From Candidatus Omnitrophota bacterium (GTDB lineage Bacteria; Omnitrophota; Gorgyraeia; Gygaellales; Profunditerraquicolaceae), in contig JAQUSM010000014.1 in assembly GCA_028715095.1 (NCBI GenBank), forward strand, positions 1 through 14,028: a stretch of 14,028 nt of DNA, given 5' to 3'. A program made the translations under genes and the position numbers. Shown one piece after another: positions 1 to 6,594 of the stretch (position 1 is its first letter; every line of letters begins with the position of its first letter). The notes under the pieces are model-generated. The model searched no databases. It was not told where the DNA came from and worked only from the letters and a program-made list of their open reading frames with translations.

Positions 1-96
1 CAATGCGTGATCTTCTTTTAAAAACTCCTTTAAAAGACGCAGGTCCGCCGGGCTGTCTTCAACTACCAATATGCTTATTTTTTTATGTTGGGTCAT
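1..96 (-). CDS. Response regulator receiver domain, N-terminal fragment (runs off window)
   Basis: Reading the minus strand from an ATG at 96-94 gives 32 open codons to the window edge, beginning MTQHKKISILVVEDSPADLR. This is the first beta strand and acidic pocket of a CheY-like receiver domain: ILVVEDSPAD places the Mg2+-binding Glu-Asp pair at residues 13-14. The phosphoacceptor Asp and any output domain lie beyond the window. The start is only 7 bp after the stop of the preceding Rcp-type regulator, so the two are very probably cotranscribed. A GGCGGAAGA stretch just upstream is a weak ribosome site. The pattern E-D-S/N-P-A-D is shared with the neighbouring regulator, so both may take phosphate from the same kinase. 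Identity as a receiver domain is secure; the full-length product is unknown. Confidence 0.8.
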   Translation of the reverse strand, partial: MTQHKKISILVVEDSPADLRLLKEFLKEDHAL

Positions 97-103
97 TTTA
101 TAT

Positions 104-556
104 TTATCTTCCGCCGGGCGGGAGTTTAACAATTGTCAACCAGAAATCTTTTATTGACTTAACCACCTTTGAAAACTGGTTCAAGTCTATAGGCTTGGTG
201 ATATAGCAATTAGCATGTAAGTTATAAGTCTTTAATATGTCTTCTTCGGCCTTGGAAACCGTAAGCACAACCACGGGGATACGCTTTAAATCATCGTCAT
301 TCTTTATCTCTTTAAGCACTTCGCGCCCGTCTTTCTTTGGCAAATTTAAATCAAGAAGTATCAGGTCAGGCCGTGCGGAATTTGAATACTTTCCTTCTTT
401 GCGCAGGAACGCGATTGCCTCAACTCCGTCATTTACCACGTTTAAGCTATTATGCAGTTTCTCCTCCAGCAGCGCTTCTTTGGTAAGGCGCACGTCAGCA
501 GGATTATCCTCTACCAGCAGTATTTCTATCGAATTTACAAAATCCCCATTAACCAT
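104..556 (-). CDS. Single-domain response regulator, Rcp1/CheY-like
   Basis: A 150-residue stand-alone receiver protein with no output domain. Visible hallmarks are the acidic pair E16-D17 in LLVEDNPADVRL, the phosphoacceptor D69 in ILLDLNLPKKDG, T99 in VVVLTVS and K121 in YITKPIDL. The DNPADVRL start, the LRKEGKY insertion and the DLNLPKKDGREVL block are typical of Rcp-type partners of phytochrome-like kinases, which fits the SHDLQEPLR-type kinase just upstream. The ATG overlaps the kinase stop by 8 bp and has a GGGGG ribosome site inside the kinase 3' end, implying translational coupling. The likely role is phosphate acceptor or relay for that kinase; the downstream target is not visible. 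The last residues (after about 140) look like an unstructured tail. Confidence 0.93.
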   Translation of the reverse strand: MVNGDFVNSIEILLVEDNPADVRLTKEALLEEKLHNSLNVVNDGVEAIAFLRKEGKYSNSARPDLILLDLNLPKKDGREVLKEIKNDDDLKRIPVVVLTVSKAEEDILKTYNLHANCYITKPIDLNQFSKVVKSIKDFWLTIVKLPPGGR

Positions 557-3536
557 TCAGCCCCCTTTCATCGGGTATGGTAAAATAAAAGGTCGAGCCC
601 TTACCCAATTCAGACTCCACCCAAATCTTTCCTCCATGATTCTCCACTATTTTCTTACAAATGGCCAAGCCTATACCTGTTCCGGCGTATTCGTCTTTCT
701 TATGCAGCCGCTGAAAGATCATGAATATCTTCTCTTGGTATTGCGGCTCTATCCCGATACCATTATCTTCCACCGAGAAAAGCCATTCTCCCGCATTTTT
801 TTTTGCGCTGATATGAACCCTGCATTCATTTTTACCGCAAAACTTGATGGCGTTTCCGATTAGATTCTGAAACAACTGGACAAGGTTAATTTCATGCCCC
901 TTTATCACAGGAAGATTATCAAAAGTAACACTGGCGTTGGATTCAGCAATAGCCTGCTTCGTGGCCATGAGTACCCGGCTTAACACTTTATTGCAATCAA
1001 CAAAATCTCCGGATGATTCCATATGCCGCAGCCGCGAATAAGCAAGCAGGTCAGTAATCAACCTCTGCATCCGGCCTGCAGCATCTACGATAAAATCAAT
1101 GAATTCATTAGCGTCTTTATCCAGCTTATCTTTATAGCGCCTTTCAAGCAGCTGGGAATAACTGGCCATTGTCCTTAGCGGCTCCTGAAGGTCATGCGAG
1201 GCAACATAAGCAAACTGCTCCAGATTTTCGTTAGATCTGGCCAATCTCTTGTTTACGGATTCAAGATCATTTGTGCGTTCTTTTACCAGCGCCTCCAGGT
1301 TATCCCTGTGCAGTTTTAATTCCGCCTCAGCCTGTTTTAAAACCGTTATATCGCGAGCTGCGGCAAAAACACCCAGGACATTCCCCCTGGCATCTTTGTA
1401 AATACTTGCATTATAGAGTACATCTGTCAAGCGGCCGTCAAGGTGGCGGATAGTCAAGGGGTAATCAGTAACAAAACCTTTAGAGAAAACCTCGCGGTAT
1501 CCGGCTTCTGCTTTTTGCGGTTCAGTGAAGTAGCTGGAGAACTCTGTGCCGATAAGCTGCGTTCTTGATCTACCGGTCGCTTTCATGGTAGCTTCATTAA
1601 CATCAGTAATCTTGCCATCAACAGAGATAGTAACCAGAGGATCAAGAGAAGCTTCAAGAAGGCTGCGGGCGTACCGGGAGGCCTGTTTCAATAAAGTCAC
1701 ATCACGCGCAGCAGCAAAGACACCCATAACATTGCCGAGGCTATCTTTATAGATAGAAGCATTATAAAGGACATCGATTAAATGGCCATCTTTATGATGA
1801 ATGGTCAGAGGGTAGTCAACAACAAAACCTTTGGAAAAGACTTCCCGGTATCCGGCTTCTGCTTTTTGCGGTTCGGTAAAATAGTTAGAAAATTCTGTAC
1901 CGATAAGCTGCTCTCTCGGTATGCCGGTTGCCTTTATTGTAGCTTCGTTAACGTCGGTGATCCTGCCTTCGCTAGAGATCGTAACAAGAGGATCCAGGGA
2001 AGTTTCAATAAGGCTGCGCGAGTATTGAGAAACCTGCGCCAGCCTGCTTTCAGCTTTCTTCTGCTCGGTAACATCAATACCCATCTCCAGGATCATACGC
2101 GAACCGTCCGAATCAATAAAAGGATAATCATAAATATCATAATTACGGCTATCCGGTCCGGTCCACTCCCAGTGATGCTGAGAGTTAGTTTTCATAACCT
2201 TATAGCTTTCGCAGTTTTCACAAGGCTCAGCGCGTTTAAAGAGATATTCGTAGCAACGCCTGCCCTCTGACTCACCGAAGCGTTCACGGAAGAATTTATT
2301 GGCAAACGGCACATGATAATCTTCGGACAAAAGCACTACATAAACCGGAAGCGTCTCTAATACTTCGTATAAACGATTGCGCTCTGTTTCTTTCGCCAGG
2401 CTAAAATTATTTAAGTCCTGCGCCATCTTGTCAAATGCCTTTGAAAGCTTGCCTATTTCATCTTCTTGCTCAATTCCTATTCTATAGTTAAGGTTACCGG
2501 CGCCAATCTCCTCTGCCCCCTTTGAAAGTTTTTTTATTGGGTCAGTAATAGACTGGGTAATAGAAAACGACATTATCAGGGACAGGAAAAAAACAATAGC
2601 AAGAATTAATATAACCAAATTCCGTAAATTTATTACTTCAGCAAGAGCCTCTTGAGTATCTATTTTAGCGACTATTCCCCAGCCAAGAAAAGGTATGAAA
2701 TCCCAGGCAGCGATAACTTTATTACCTCGGTAGTCAAGCAAGCTTCCGAACCCGCTTTTTCCTTGAACAGCCTCCTGGATCGGACCGCCTAAGCTTCCCC
2801 CCATAGCTATCTTTAGCTTAAAAGCAGCTTGCGGATTATGTTTTAAAGGATTAAGATAAACTATATCATTACCCAGTTTCCTGCCGATTAAGACTTCTCC
2901 GCTATTGCCAACTCCTATTGCGTCCTGGATCATACTGTAAACCGGGGACATATCCACCCCGAAAGCTATAACTCCGATAAAATTATTGGCGGAATCGAAT
3001 AGCGGGCCGCTGACAATCATTGTCGGCTTAGAATAATCTGCTTTGTCTAAGAAAATATCGGAAAAATAAATTCTTTCTTTTCCTTTTTCAAAAGCCATTT
3101 GTCCAGGGTCAGGAGAAGGATTTAAGAAATGTACCGGATAATGTTTCGGGTTGCTTGAGTAGACAATCTTTCCCTCTGTGTTCATAAGCATAACATCCAG
3201 CAGCCCAAGGGATGATTGCATGCCTTCCATTCGTACATCAAGAGCCTCCTTGGCGGCGATAAACTCAAGGTTAGCTGGATCCCGGGCAAACTGGGATAGG
3301 ATCGGAAGATTTTTCTTGATAACATAAAAAGCCTGGGCCACCTCTACTTCCGCTTTTAACCTGTCAAAATATGATACGATTCTTTCTTTTTCCAAAGGAA
3401 CCAAATCCTGCAGTTGAGAGAACCTGTTTTTTTCCAGGGAATTCTTGTAATTATGGAAGTTCAGCGAACTGACAAACAGCAGGGGAATTAAGGTAACCGC
3501 CAGGAATATAATAAAAAGTCTTAATCTTATAGACAT
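549..3536 (-). CDS. Membrane sensor histidine kinase: Cache-HAMP-PAS-PAS-PAS-HisKA-HATPase
   Basis: A 995-residue sensor kinase. In order: TM1 (about 6-25); a periplasmic double-Cache-like sensor (about 30-300, with IVSGPLFDSANNFIGVIAFGVDMS and FLGWGIVAKID motifs); TM2 (about 304-325); HAMP (about 326-380); a PAS with a Cys cluster C428, C439, C442; two near-identical PAS domains (about 506-619 and 623-736); a short coiled coil; HisKA with phosphoacceptor H781 in ASHDLQEPLR; and an ATPase domain with N-box N891/N895, DNGIGI at 924-929 and GTGIGL at 952-957. The H-box type is that of phytochrome-like kinases, although no bilin-binding GAF is present. It has no receiver domain of its own, so phosphate must go to separate regulators; candidates are the three encoded around it. 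It overlaps the upstream membrane gene by 10 bp and the downstream regulator by 8 bp. The ligand is unknown. Confidence 0.95.
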   Translation of the reverse strand: MSIRLRLFIIFLAVTLIPLLFVSSLNFHNYKNSLEKNRFSQLQDLVPLEKERIVSYFDRLKAEVEVAQAFYVIKKNLPILSQFARDPANLEFIAAKEALDVRMEGMQSSLGLLDVMLMNTEGKIVYSSNPKHYPVHFLNPSPDPGQMAFEKGKERIYFSDIFLDKADYSKPTMIVSGPLFDSANNFIGVIAFGVDMSPVYSMIQDAIGVGNSGEVLIGRKLGNDIVYLNPLKHNPQAAFKLKIAMGGSLGGPIQEAVQGKSGFGSLLDYRGNKVIAAWDFIPFLGWGIVAKIDTQEALAEVINLRNLVILILAIVFFLSLIMSFSITQSITDPIKKLSKGAEEIGAGNLNYRIGIEQEDEIGKLSKAFDKMAQDLNNFSLAKETERNRLYEVLETLPVYVVLLSEDYHVPFANKFFRERFGESEGRRCYEYLFKRAEPCENCESYKVMKTNSQHHWEWTGPDSRNYDIYDYPFIDSDGSRMILEMGIDVTEQKKAESRLAQVSQYSRSLIETSLDPLVTISSEGRITDVNEATIKATGIPREQLIGTEFSNYFTEPQKAEAGYREVFSKGFVVDYPLTIHHKDGHLIDVLYNASIYKDSLGNVMGVFAAARDVTLLKQASRYARSLLEASLDPLVTISVDGKITDVNEATMKATGRSRTQLIGTEFSSYFTEPQKAEAGYREVFSKGFVTDYPLTIRHLDGRLTDVLYNASIYKDARGNVLGVFAAARDITVLKQAEAELKLHRDNLEALVKERTNDLESVNKRLARSNENLEQFAYVASHDLQEPLRTMASYSQLLERRYKDKLDKDANEFIDFIVDAAGRMQRLITDLLAYSRLRHMESSGDFVDCNKVLSRVLMATKQAIAESNASVTFDNLPVIKGHEINLVQLFQNLIGNAIKFCGKNECRVHISAKKNAGEWLFSVEDNGIGIEPQYQEKIFMIFQRLHKKDEYAGTGIGLAICKKIVENHGGKIWVESELGKGSTFYFTIPDERGLNG
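1320..2021 (-). repeat. Tandem intragenic duplication of a PAS domain, 351-bp period
   Basis: Within the kinase gene, the segments at about 1671-2021 and 1320-1670 encode PAS domains aligned at exactly 117 residues (351 bp) offset. They share about 80% of residues, including the unbroken block YFTEPQKAEAGYREVFSKGF. The DNA is also close: a 29-base run beginning CGGTATCCGGCTTCTGC at 1495-1523 recurs unchanged at 1846-1874. Such similarity at silent positions points to a fairly recent in-frame duplication or to gene conversion. Confidence 0.9.
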
Positions 3537-4153
3537 ATTAGCCCTATACCTAAAAAGACAAACAACACGGCCGCGCCAAAAGCCATAGCTGAACTTATAT
3601 CCGTAATATAATAATAAAGTGGCGGCAGGTTAATGGCGTAACCGCATATTGCCGCTATGCCGATTAAGCTTATAATAAAACCGATAAGCCTCAGTTTTAA
3701 AGATAAATTTCTTGCTTTGGTTATAGTTAAAACTCCGGCCAGGACTATTAGTAAGAAATTAAGCATCGTGGGCAAAGAAGGCCGGCCGGGAAACACCGTT
3801 TTAACAGCAGGGACTGCCTCCTTAATAAACAAATCTTCCAGGCCCATGTTTACGCCAAATAACGCTGAGAAGAATAAAACCCCCATAAAAAGAGAAATGA
3901 TTAAAGAGGTTATAAAAATAGCTACCTGGGCCAAATCATAAGCACCCTCTTCTGCCCTCAGAATATAATAAAGCGTTATGCCGCTTAAGAAAAAGGCAAC
4001 GGCGGTATCAAATTTCATAGATATCCAGGCGGAAGAGATGCTTTTTAATAAAAAAATATCAAATATCCATCCGATTATTACCAATAAGGCTGATAAAGTC
4101 ACTATAAGCGATAATAATTTAACTACATTCCTATGGGCTGATTTTTCTTTCAT
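3527..4153 (-). CDS. Six-TM membrane protein resembling the N-terminal sensor module of histidine kinases
   Basis: A 208-residue integral membrane protein with six hydrophobic segments at about 11-31, 47-66, 74-98, 126-146, 153-173 and 182-206, and almost no soluble domain. The motifs GWIFDIFLLKSIS, WISMKFDTAVAFFLSG and PGRPSLPTMLNFLLI resemble a conserved membrane module usually found fused to the N terminus of PAS-containing kinases and diguanylate cyclases. Here it stands alone and ends directly after the last TM. It is bracketed by an ATGA overlap with the REC-AraC gene and a 10-bp overlap with the kinase gene, so the three are translationally coupled. I infer that it acts with the adjacent kinase as a detached sensor or membrane partner; no ligand or catalytic residue is visible. 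The family resemblance is from memory of motif patterns, not a search. Confidence 0.7.
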   Translation of the reverse strand: MKEKSAHRNVVKLLSLIVTLSALLVIIGWIFDIFLLKSISSAWISMKFDTAVAFFLSGITLYYILRAEEGAYDLAQVAIFITSLIISLFMGVLFFSALFGVNMGLEDLFIKEAVPAVKTVFPGRPSLPTMLNFLLIVLAGVLTITKARNLSLKLRLIGFIISLIGIAAICGYAINLPPLYYYITDISSAMAFGAAVLFVFLGIGLICL

Positions 4154-4887
4154 TTCCTGCTTTTAAGCTTTTTATATTTCTGGATTTTCTTGCGGTATTC
4201 GGTAGGAGTAGCCTTAACAAACCTTTTGAACTGCCGGATAAATGATTCGGCATTTTCGTATCCGAGCTTATCGGAAATTTGATTAATATTGTAGCCTGTT
4301 TTCTCAAGAAGCTTCTTAGACTCTTCTATTTTTATCTTAAGGCGGAATTGGCTGAAACTGCTGCGGCAATGCTCTTTAAAAATCCGGCTCAAATATTTTG
4401 GGGAAAGGCAAACCGCCTGAGCTGCTTCATTTAGCCCTATTTTTTTAAAGCAGTTTCTTTCAACAAAAAGTTTTACTTTCTTTATCTTGCTGCTTATATC
4501 CGTGGCGCCTGCATCAACACCTGAGATCTTTTTATCCATTATCCTTTCCACTGTTTCTTTAAGCTTTTTAAGATCCAGGGGTTTCTCAATATAGCCGTCA
4601 GCCTTACCCTCCAGCGCTTCAATAGCCACTTCTTTTGAACTATGCCCGGTAAGAATGATAATATTAAGATCGGGGTCGGTCTTTTTTATCTCCTTTAATA
4701 CGTCTGTTCCGGCTGCCCCGGGCATCATCACATCCATCAGCACAAGGCCGATTTCATTTGCCCGCTTAAGGATATTAATCGCTTCCATCCCGCTTGAGGC
4801 CTCAATAACCTCATATTCATGCAGAAAATCGCGCAATTCTTCCCTGAATTCGAGGTCATCATCAACAATTAAAATCTTCTCTGCCAT
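4150..4887 (-). CDS. Response regulator with AraC-type DNA-binding domain (REC-HTH_AraC)
   Basis: A 245-residue two-domain transcription factor. The receiver domain (1-118) shows the D9-D10 acidic pair in ILIVDDD, phosphoacceptor D52 in LVLMDVMMPG, T80 in IILTGHS and K102 in YIEKPLDL. After a linker (about 119-138), the AraC/XylS domain (about 139-240) has two helix-turn-helix units: LNEAAQAVCLSPKYLSRIFK and the recognisable second half INQISDKLGYENAESFIRQF with PTEYRKK at the end. It is the first gene of the signalling operon and ends in an ATGA overlap with the 6-TM gene. The leader before its ATG is A-rich with no clear Shine-Dalgarno. TGAC direct repeats at 21-bp spacing lie in its promoter and could be its own binding sites; that autoregulation is an inference. 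Confidence 0.93.
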   Translation of the reverse strand: MAEKILIVDDDLEFREELRDFLHEYEVIEASSGMEAINILKRANEIGLVLMDVMMPGAAGTDVLKEIKKTDPDLNIIILTGHSSKEVAIEALEGKADGYIEKPLDLKKLKETVERIMDKKISGVDAGATDISSKIKKVKLFVERNCFKKIGLNEAAQAVCLSPKYLSRIFKEHCRSSFSQFRLKIKIEESKKLLEKTGYNINQISDKLGYENAESFIRQFKRFVKATPTEYRKKIQKYKKLKSRK

Positions 4888-4910
4888 TTTGTTTTATTTT
4901 TAAAATAAGC

Positions 4911-5005
4911 GGACTGACTTTATGAATTATTTTACTGACTTTTTGTAAGGAAGACAATGATTTTTTCCATAAAATATTGACTTTATTCTACTCTAAAAGC
5001 TGACA
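4911..5005 (-). promoter_or_regulatory. Array of TGAC-type direct repeats upstream of the REC-AraC gene
   Basis: Plus-strand cores TGACTTTAT (4915), TGACTTTTT (4936) and TGACTTTAT (4978) are spaced 21 and 42 bp apart, placing them on one face of the helix. Weaker copies, TGATTTTTT at 4958 and TGACATAAT at 5001, fall near the missing steps. The second copy lies in the 15-mer TTTTACTGACTTTTT (4930-4944), which recurs exactly at 12955-12969 upstream of the other operon. One core lies between the candidate -35 and -10 and one just after the predicted start, a geometry that suits repression. The bound protein is unproven; the adjacent AraC-type regulator is the obvious candidate. Confidence 0.5.
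4929..4957 (-). promoter_or_regulatory. Candidate sigma-70-type promoter for the signalling operon
   Basis: On the minus strand TTGTCT (4957-4952) and TAAAAT (4934-4929) are separated by 17 bp, matching 4/6 and 5/6 of the housekeeping consensus. The predicted start near 4922 gives a leader of about 35 nt for the REC-AraC gene. Assigned by eye only; the region is AT-rich, so chance matches are likely. Confidence 0.4.
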
Positions 5006-5067
5006 TAATAAAGATCAATAAACTTAGAAACCGCTTTTTCCTTTAAAACCTTAGTCTTGTATTATTT

Positions 5068-5127
5068 CTAACCATAAAGCACTGCTAAGTCCCCAAACAG
5101 CGTTAAATTCCAAATAAGATTCTTCAT
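5068..5127 (-). CDS. Possible 19-residue small protein with strong ribosome site
   Basis: Starting 10 bp after the stop of the FAD oxidoreductase gene, an ATG at 5127-5125 is preceded by an unusually strong AGGGAGGAGGG ribosome site. It opens a 19-codon frame, MKNLIWNLTLFGDLAVLYG, ending in TAG. The peptide is mostly hydrophobic and could be a single short membrane segment. Nothing else follows in any frame that would make it part of a longer protein. The strong Shine-Dalgarno so close to the previous stop is the only real evidence. It may instead be the remnant of a degraded gene or a fortuitous G-rich stretch. I do not recognise it. Confidence 0.3.
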   Translation of the reverse strand: MKNLIWNLTLFGDLAVLYG

Positions 5128-5137
5128 GCCCTCCTCC

Positions 5138-6562
5138 CTATCTCAAGAAGCCGATAAAAAACTTCGATATTCTCTTAACCCAGATATTTAAAAAGATATT
5201 CAAATAATATTCATCTGCTGACCTTTTAACAACCTGGCTTAGCGTGGGGTAAATATGGATAGCTGAACTTAGCTTTTTAAGCTTTAATTTCCTGGATTTA
5301 GCCAATACATATTCGTGGATGATTTCGCCTGCCTGAGCTCCTATGATATGAGCCCCCAGGATATAACCATTCCGGTCGCAAATAACTTTCGAAAAACCTT
5401 CTTTTTCCTGATCTGTAACTGCCCTGTCATTTTGTGCATAAGGGGCTTTATAAACTTTTATATTTCCGTATCTCCGGGACGCTTCTTTTTCCGTTAAACC
5501 AAGATGCGCCAGTTCAGGTTCGGTAAAGATACCCCAGGGAACGCTGCGATAATCAACTTTCCGCTTAAAAGGAAACAGGCTGTTAAAGACAGCGATAATT
5601 GCCTGATACTCAGCCATGTGGCTGAATTGATACGGACCAACCGCATCCCCGCAAACATAGATATTGCCGGCTGTAGTTTTCAAAGTATCGTCAGCCTCTA
5701 TCCCCTTATTAGAATATTTTACTCCTGCTTTCTCTAAATCTAATCCTGCGACATTGGGTTGCCTTCCTGCCGCCACAAGCACCTTTTCTGTTTTTAACGT
5801 TGAATATTTCTTATCCTTATCCTCTAAGATTATAGTAATTAGGTTCTTCTCCTTAGAAAACTTAACTGCTTTTTTACCGGTATATAATTTCACCCCTTCC
5901 CTTAAGAGCGTATCTGCAAGTACATCGGCGGTTTCCTTATCTTCTCTCAAAAGAATTCTCTCTGCCGTCTCAATTATAGATACCTCGGTGCCTAATCTTG
6001 AAAATGCCTGGGAGATCTCTACTCCTATAGGGCCGGCTCCTAATACAGCGATAGATTCAGGAAAAATCTGCAGATCAAAGATATTTTTATTGGTTAAATA
6101 ACCAACCTCCTCCAATCCTTCTATATCAGGAATTAGCGGACGCGAACCGGTACAAATAATAAAACGCTTGGATAAAATTCTGCTGCCATTAATTTCGATT
6201 GCTCTTCCGTCAATGAACTTGGGCTCGCCAAAGAATAGCTTAATCCCTCTTTCCTCAAAGACTCCGGGAGCATGATGCGTGCTTATTTCCTTTGCCGTAT
6301 CCCGTACATGGGCCATTACGCCATCCGGGGTGCATTTTATATCGCCGCCAATACCGAATTCCTTGCCCCTTTTGAGGAGTGAAAATACTTGAGCTGATTT
6401 AAGGAGCGTCTTTGAAGGAATACATCCGTTCCATGTACAATCTCCTCCCAGTTTATTCTTTTCAATCAGGGCCGTCTTTGCGCCTAAACCGGCAGAAGCA
6501 GTTGCAGCAACTAACCCTGCAGCTCCTCCTCCGATAACCACCACGTCATAATCATAACCCAT
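5138..6562 (-). CDS. FAD/NAD(P)-dependent disulfide oxidoreductase, mercuric-reductase/lipoamide-dehydrogenase-like
   Basis: A 474-residue class I pyridine nucleotide-disulfide oxidoreductase. Visible are the FAD-binding GGGAAG (11-16), redox-active C42/C47 in GGDCTWNGCIPSK, the NAD(P)-binding GAGPIGVE (175-182), the second FAD motif VCGDAVGP (around 304) and a C-terminal dimerisation domain with HIYPTLSQ (H436, usual catalytic base position). It has neither the N-terminal HMA domain nor the C-terminal Cys pair of true MerA, so mercury reduction is not supported; it also lacks a lipoyl domain. The tail after about 450 is hydrophobic/basic and may touch the membrane. An in-frame TTG at 6574 would put the start inside the ribosome site; the ATG at 6562 sits 5 nt after GGAGG and is preferred. 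Relatives in some organisms are fused to a TVP38-type domain, which here is a separate gene of the same operon. Its substrate is unknown; a role in arsenical redox or detoxification is inferred from context. Confidence 0.88.
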   Translation of the reverse strand: MGYDYDVVVIGGGAAGLVAATASAGLGAKTALIEKNKLGGDCTWNGCIPSKTLLKSAQVFSLLKRGKEFGIGGDIKCTPDGVMAHVRDTAKEISTHHAPGVFEERGIKLFFGEPKFIDGRAIEINGSRILSKRFIICTGSRPLIPDIEGLEEVGYLTNKNIFDLQIFPESIAVLGAGPIGVEISQAFSRLGTEVSIIETAERILLREDKETADVLADTLLREGVKLYTGKKAVKFSKEKNLITIILEDKDKKYSTLKTEKVLVAAGRQPNVAGLDLEKAGVKYSNKGIEADDTLKTTAGNIYVCGDAVGPYQFSHMAEYQAIIAVFNSLFPFKRKVDYRSVPWGIFTEPELAHLGLTEKEASRRYGNIKVYKAPYAQNDRAVTDQEKEGFSKVICDRNGYILGAHIIGAQAGEIIHEYVLAKSRKLKLKKLSSAIHIYPTLSQVVKRSADEYYLNIFLNIWVKRISKFFIGFLR

Positions 6563-6594
6563 TTGGGCCTCCAAAGAATTATCTTAAAGTAATA

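Noticed and set aside
237..863. Long plus-strand open frame opposite the Rcp regulator and kinase, and the other plus-strand frames of 60-208 codons
   Set aside because: They lie opposite strongly supported minus-strand genes, have no recognisable motifs and show skewed composition typical of antisense shadows.
4985..5067. Rho-independent terminator after the oxidoreductase gene or small ORF
   Set aside because: I found no stable GC-rich inverted repeat followed by a T-run on the minus strand; only AT-rich, weakly self-complementary stretches.
5138..6562. Mercuric reductase (MerA)
   Set aside because: No HMA domain and no C-terminal vicinal Cys pair, and no other mer genes nearby; only the general flavoprotein fold and Cys pair match.
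6563..6574. TTG start four codons upstream of the FAD oxidoreductase ATG
   Set aside because: The GGAGG ribosome site lies inside this extension and is correctly spaced for the ATG at 6562.
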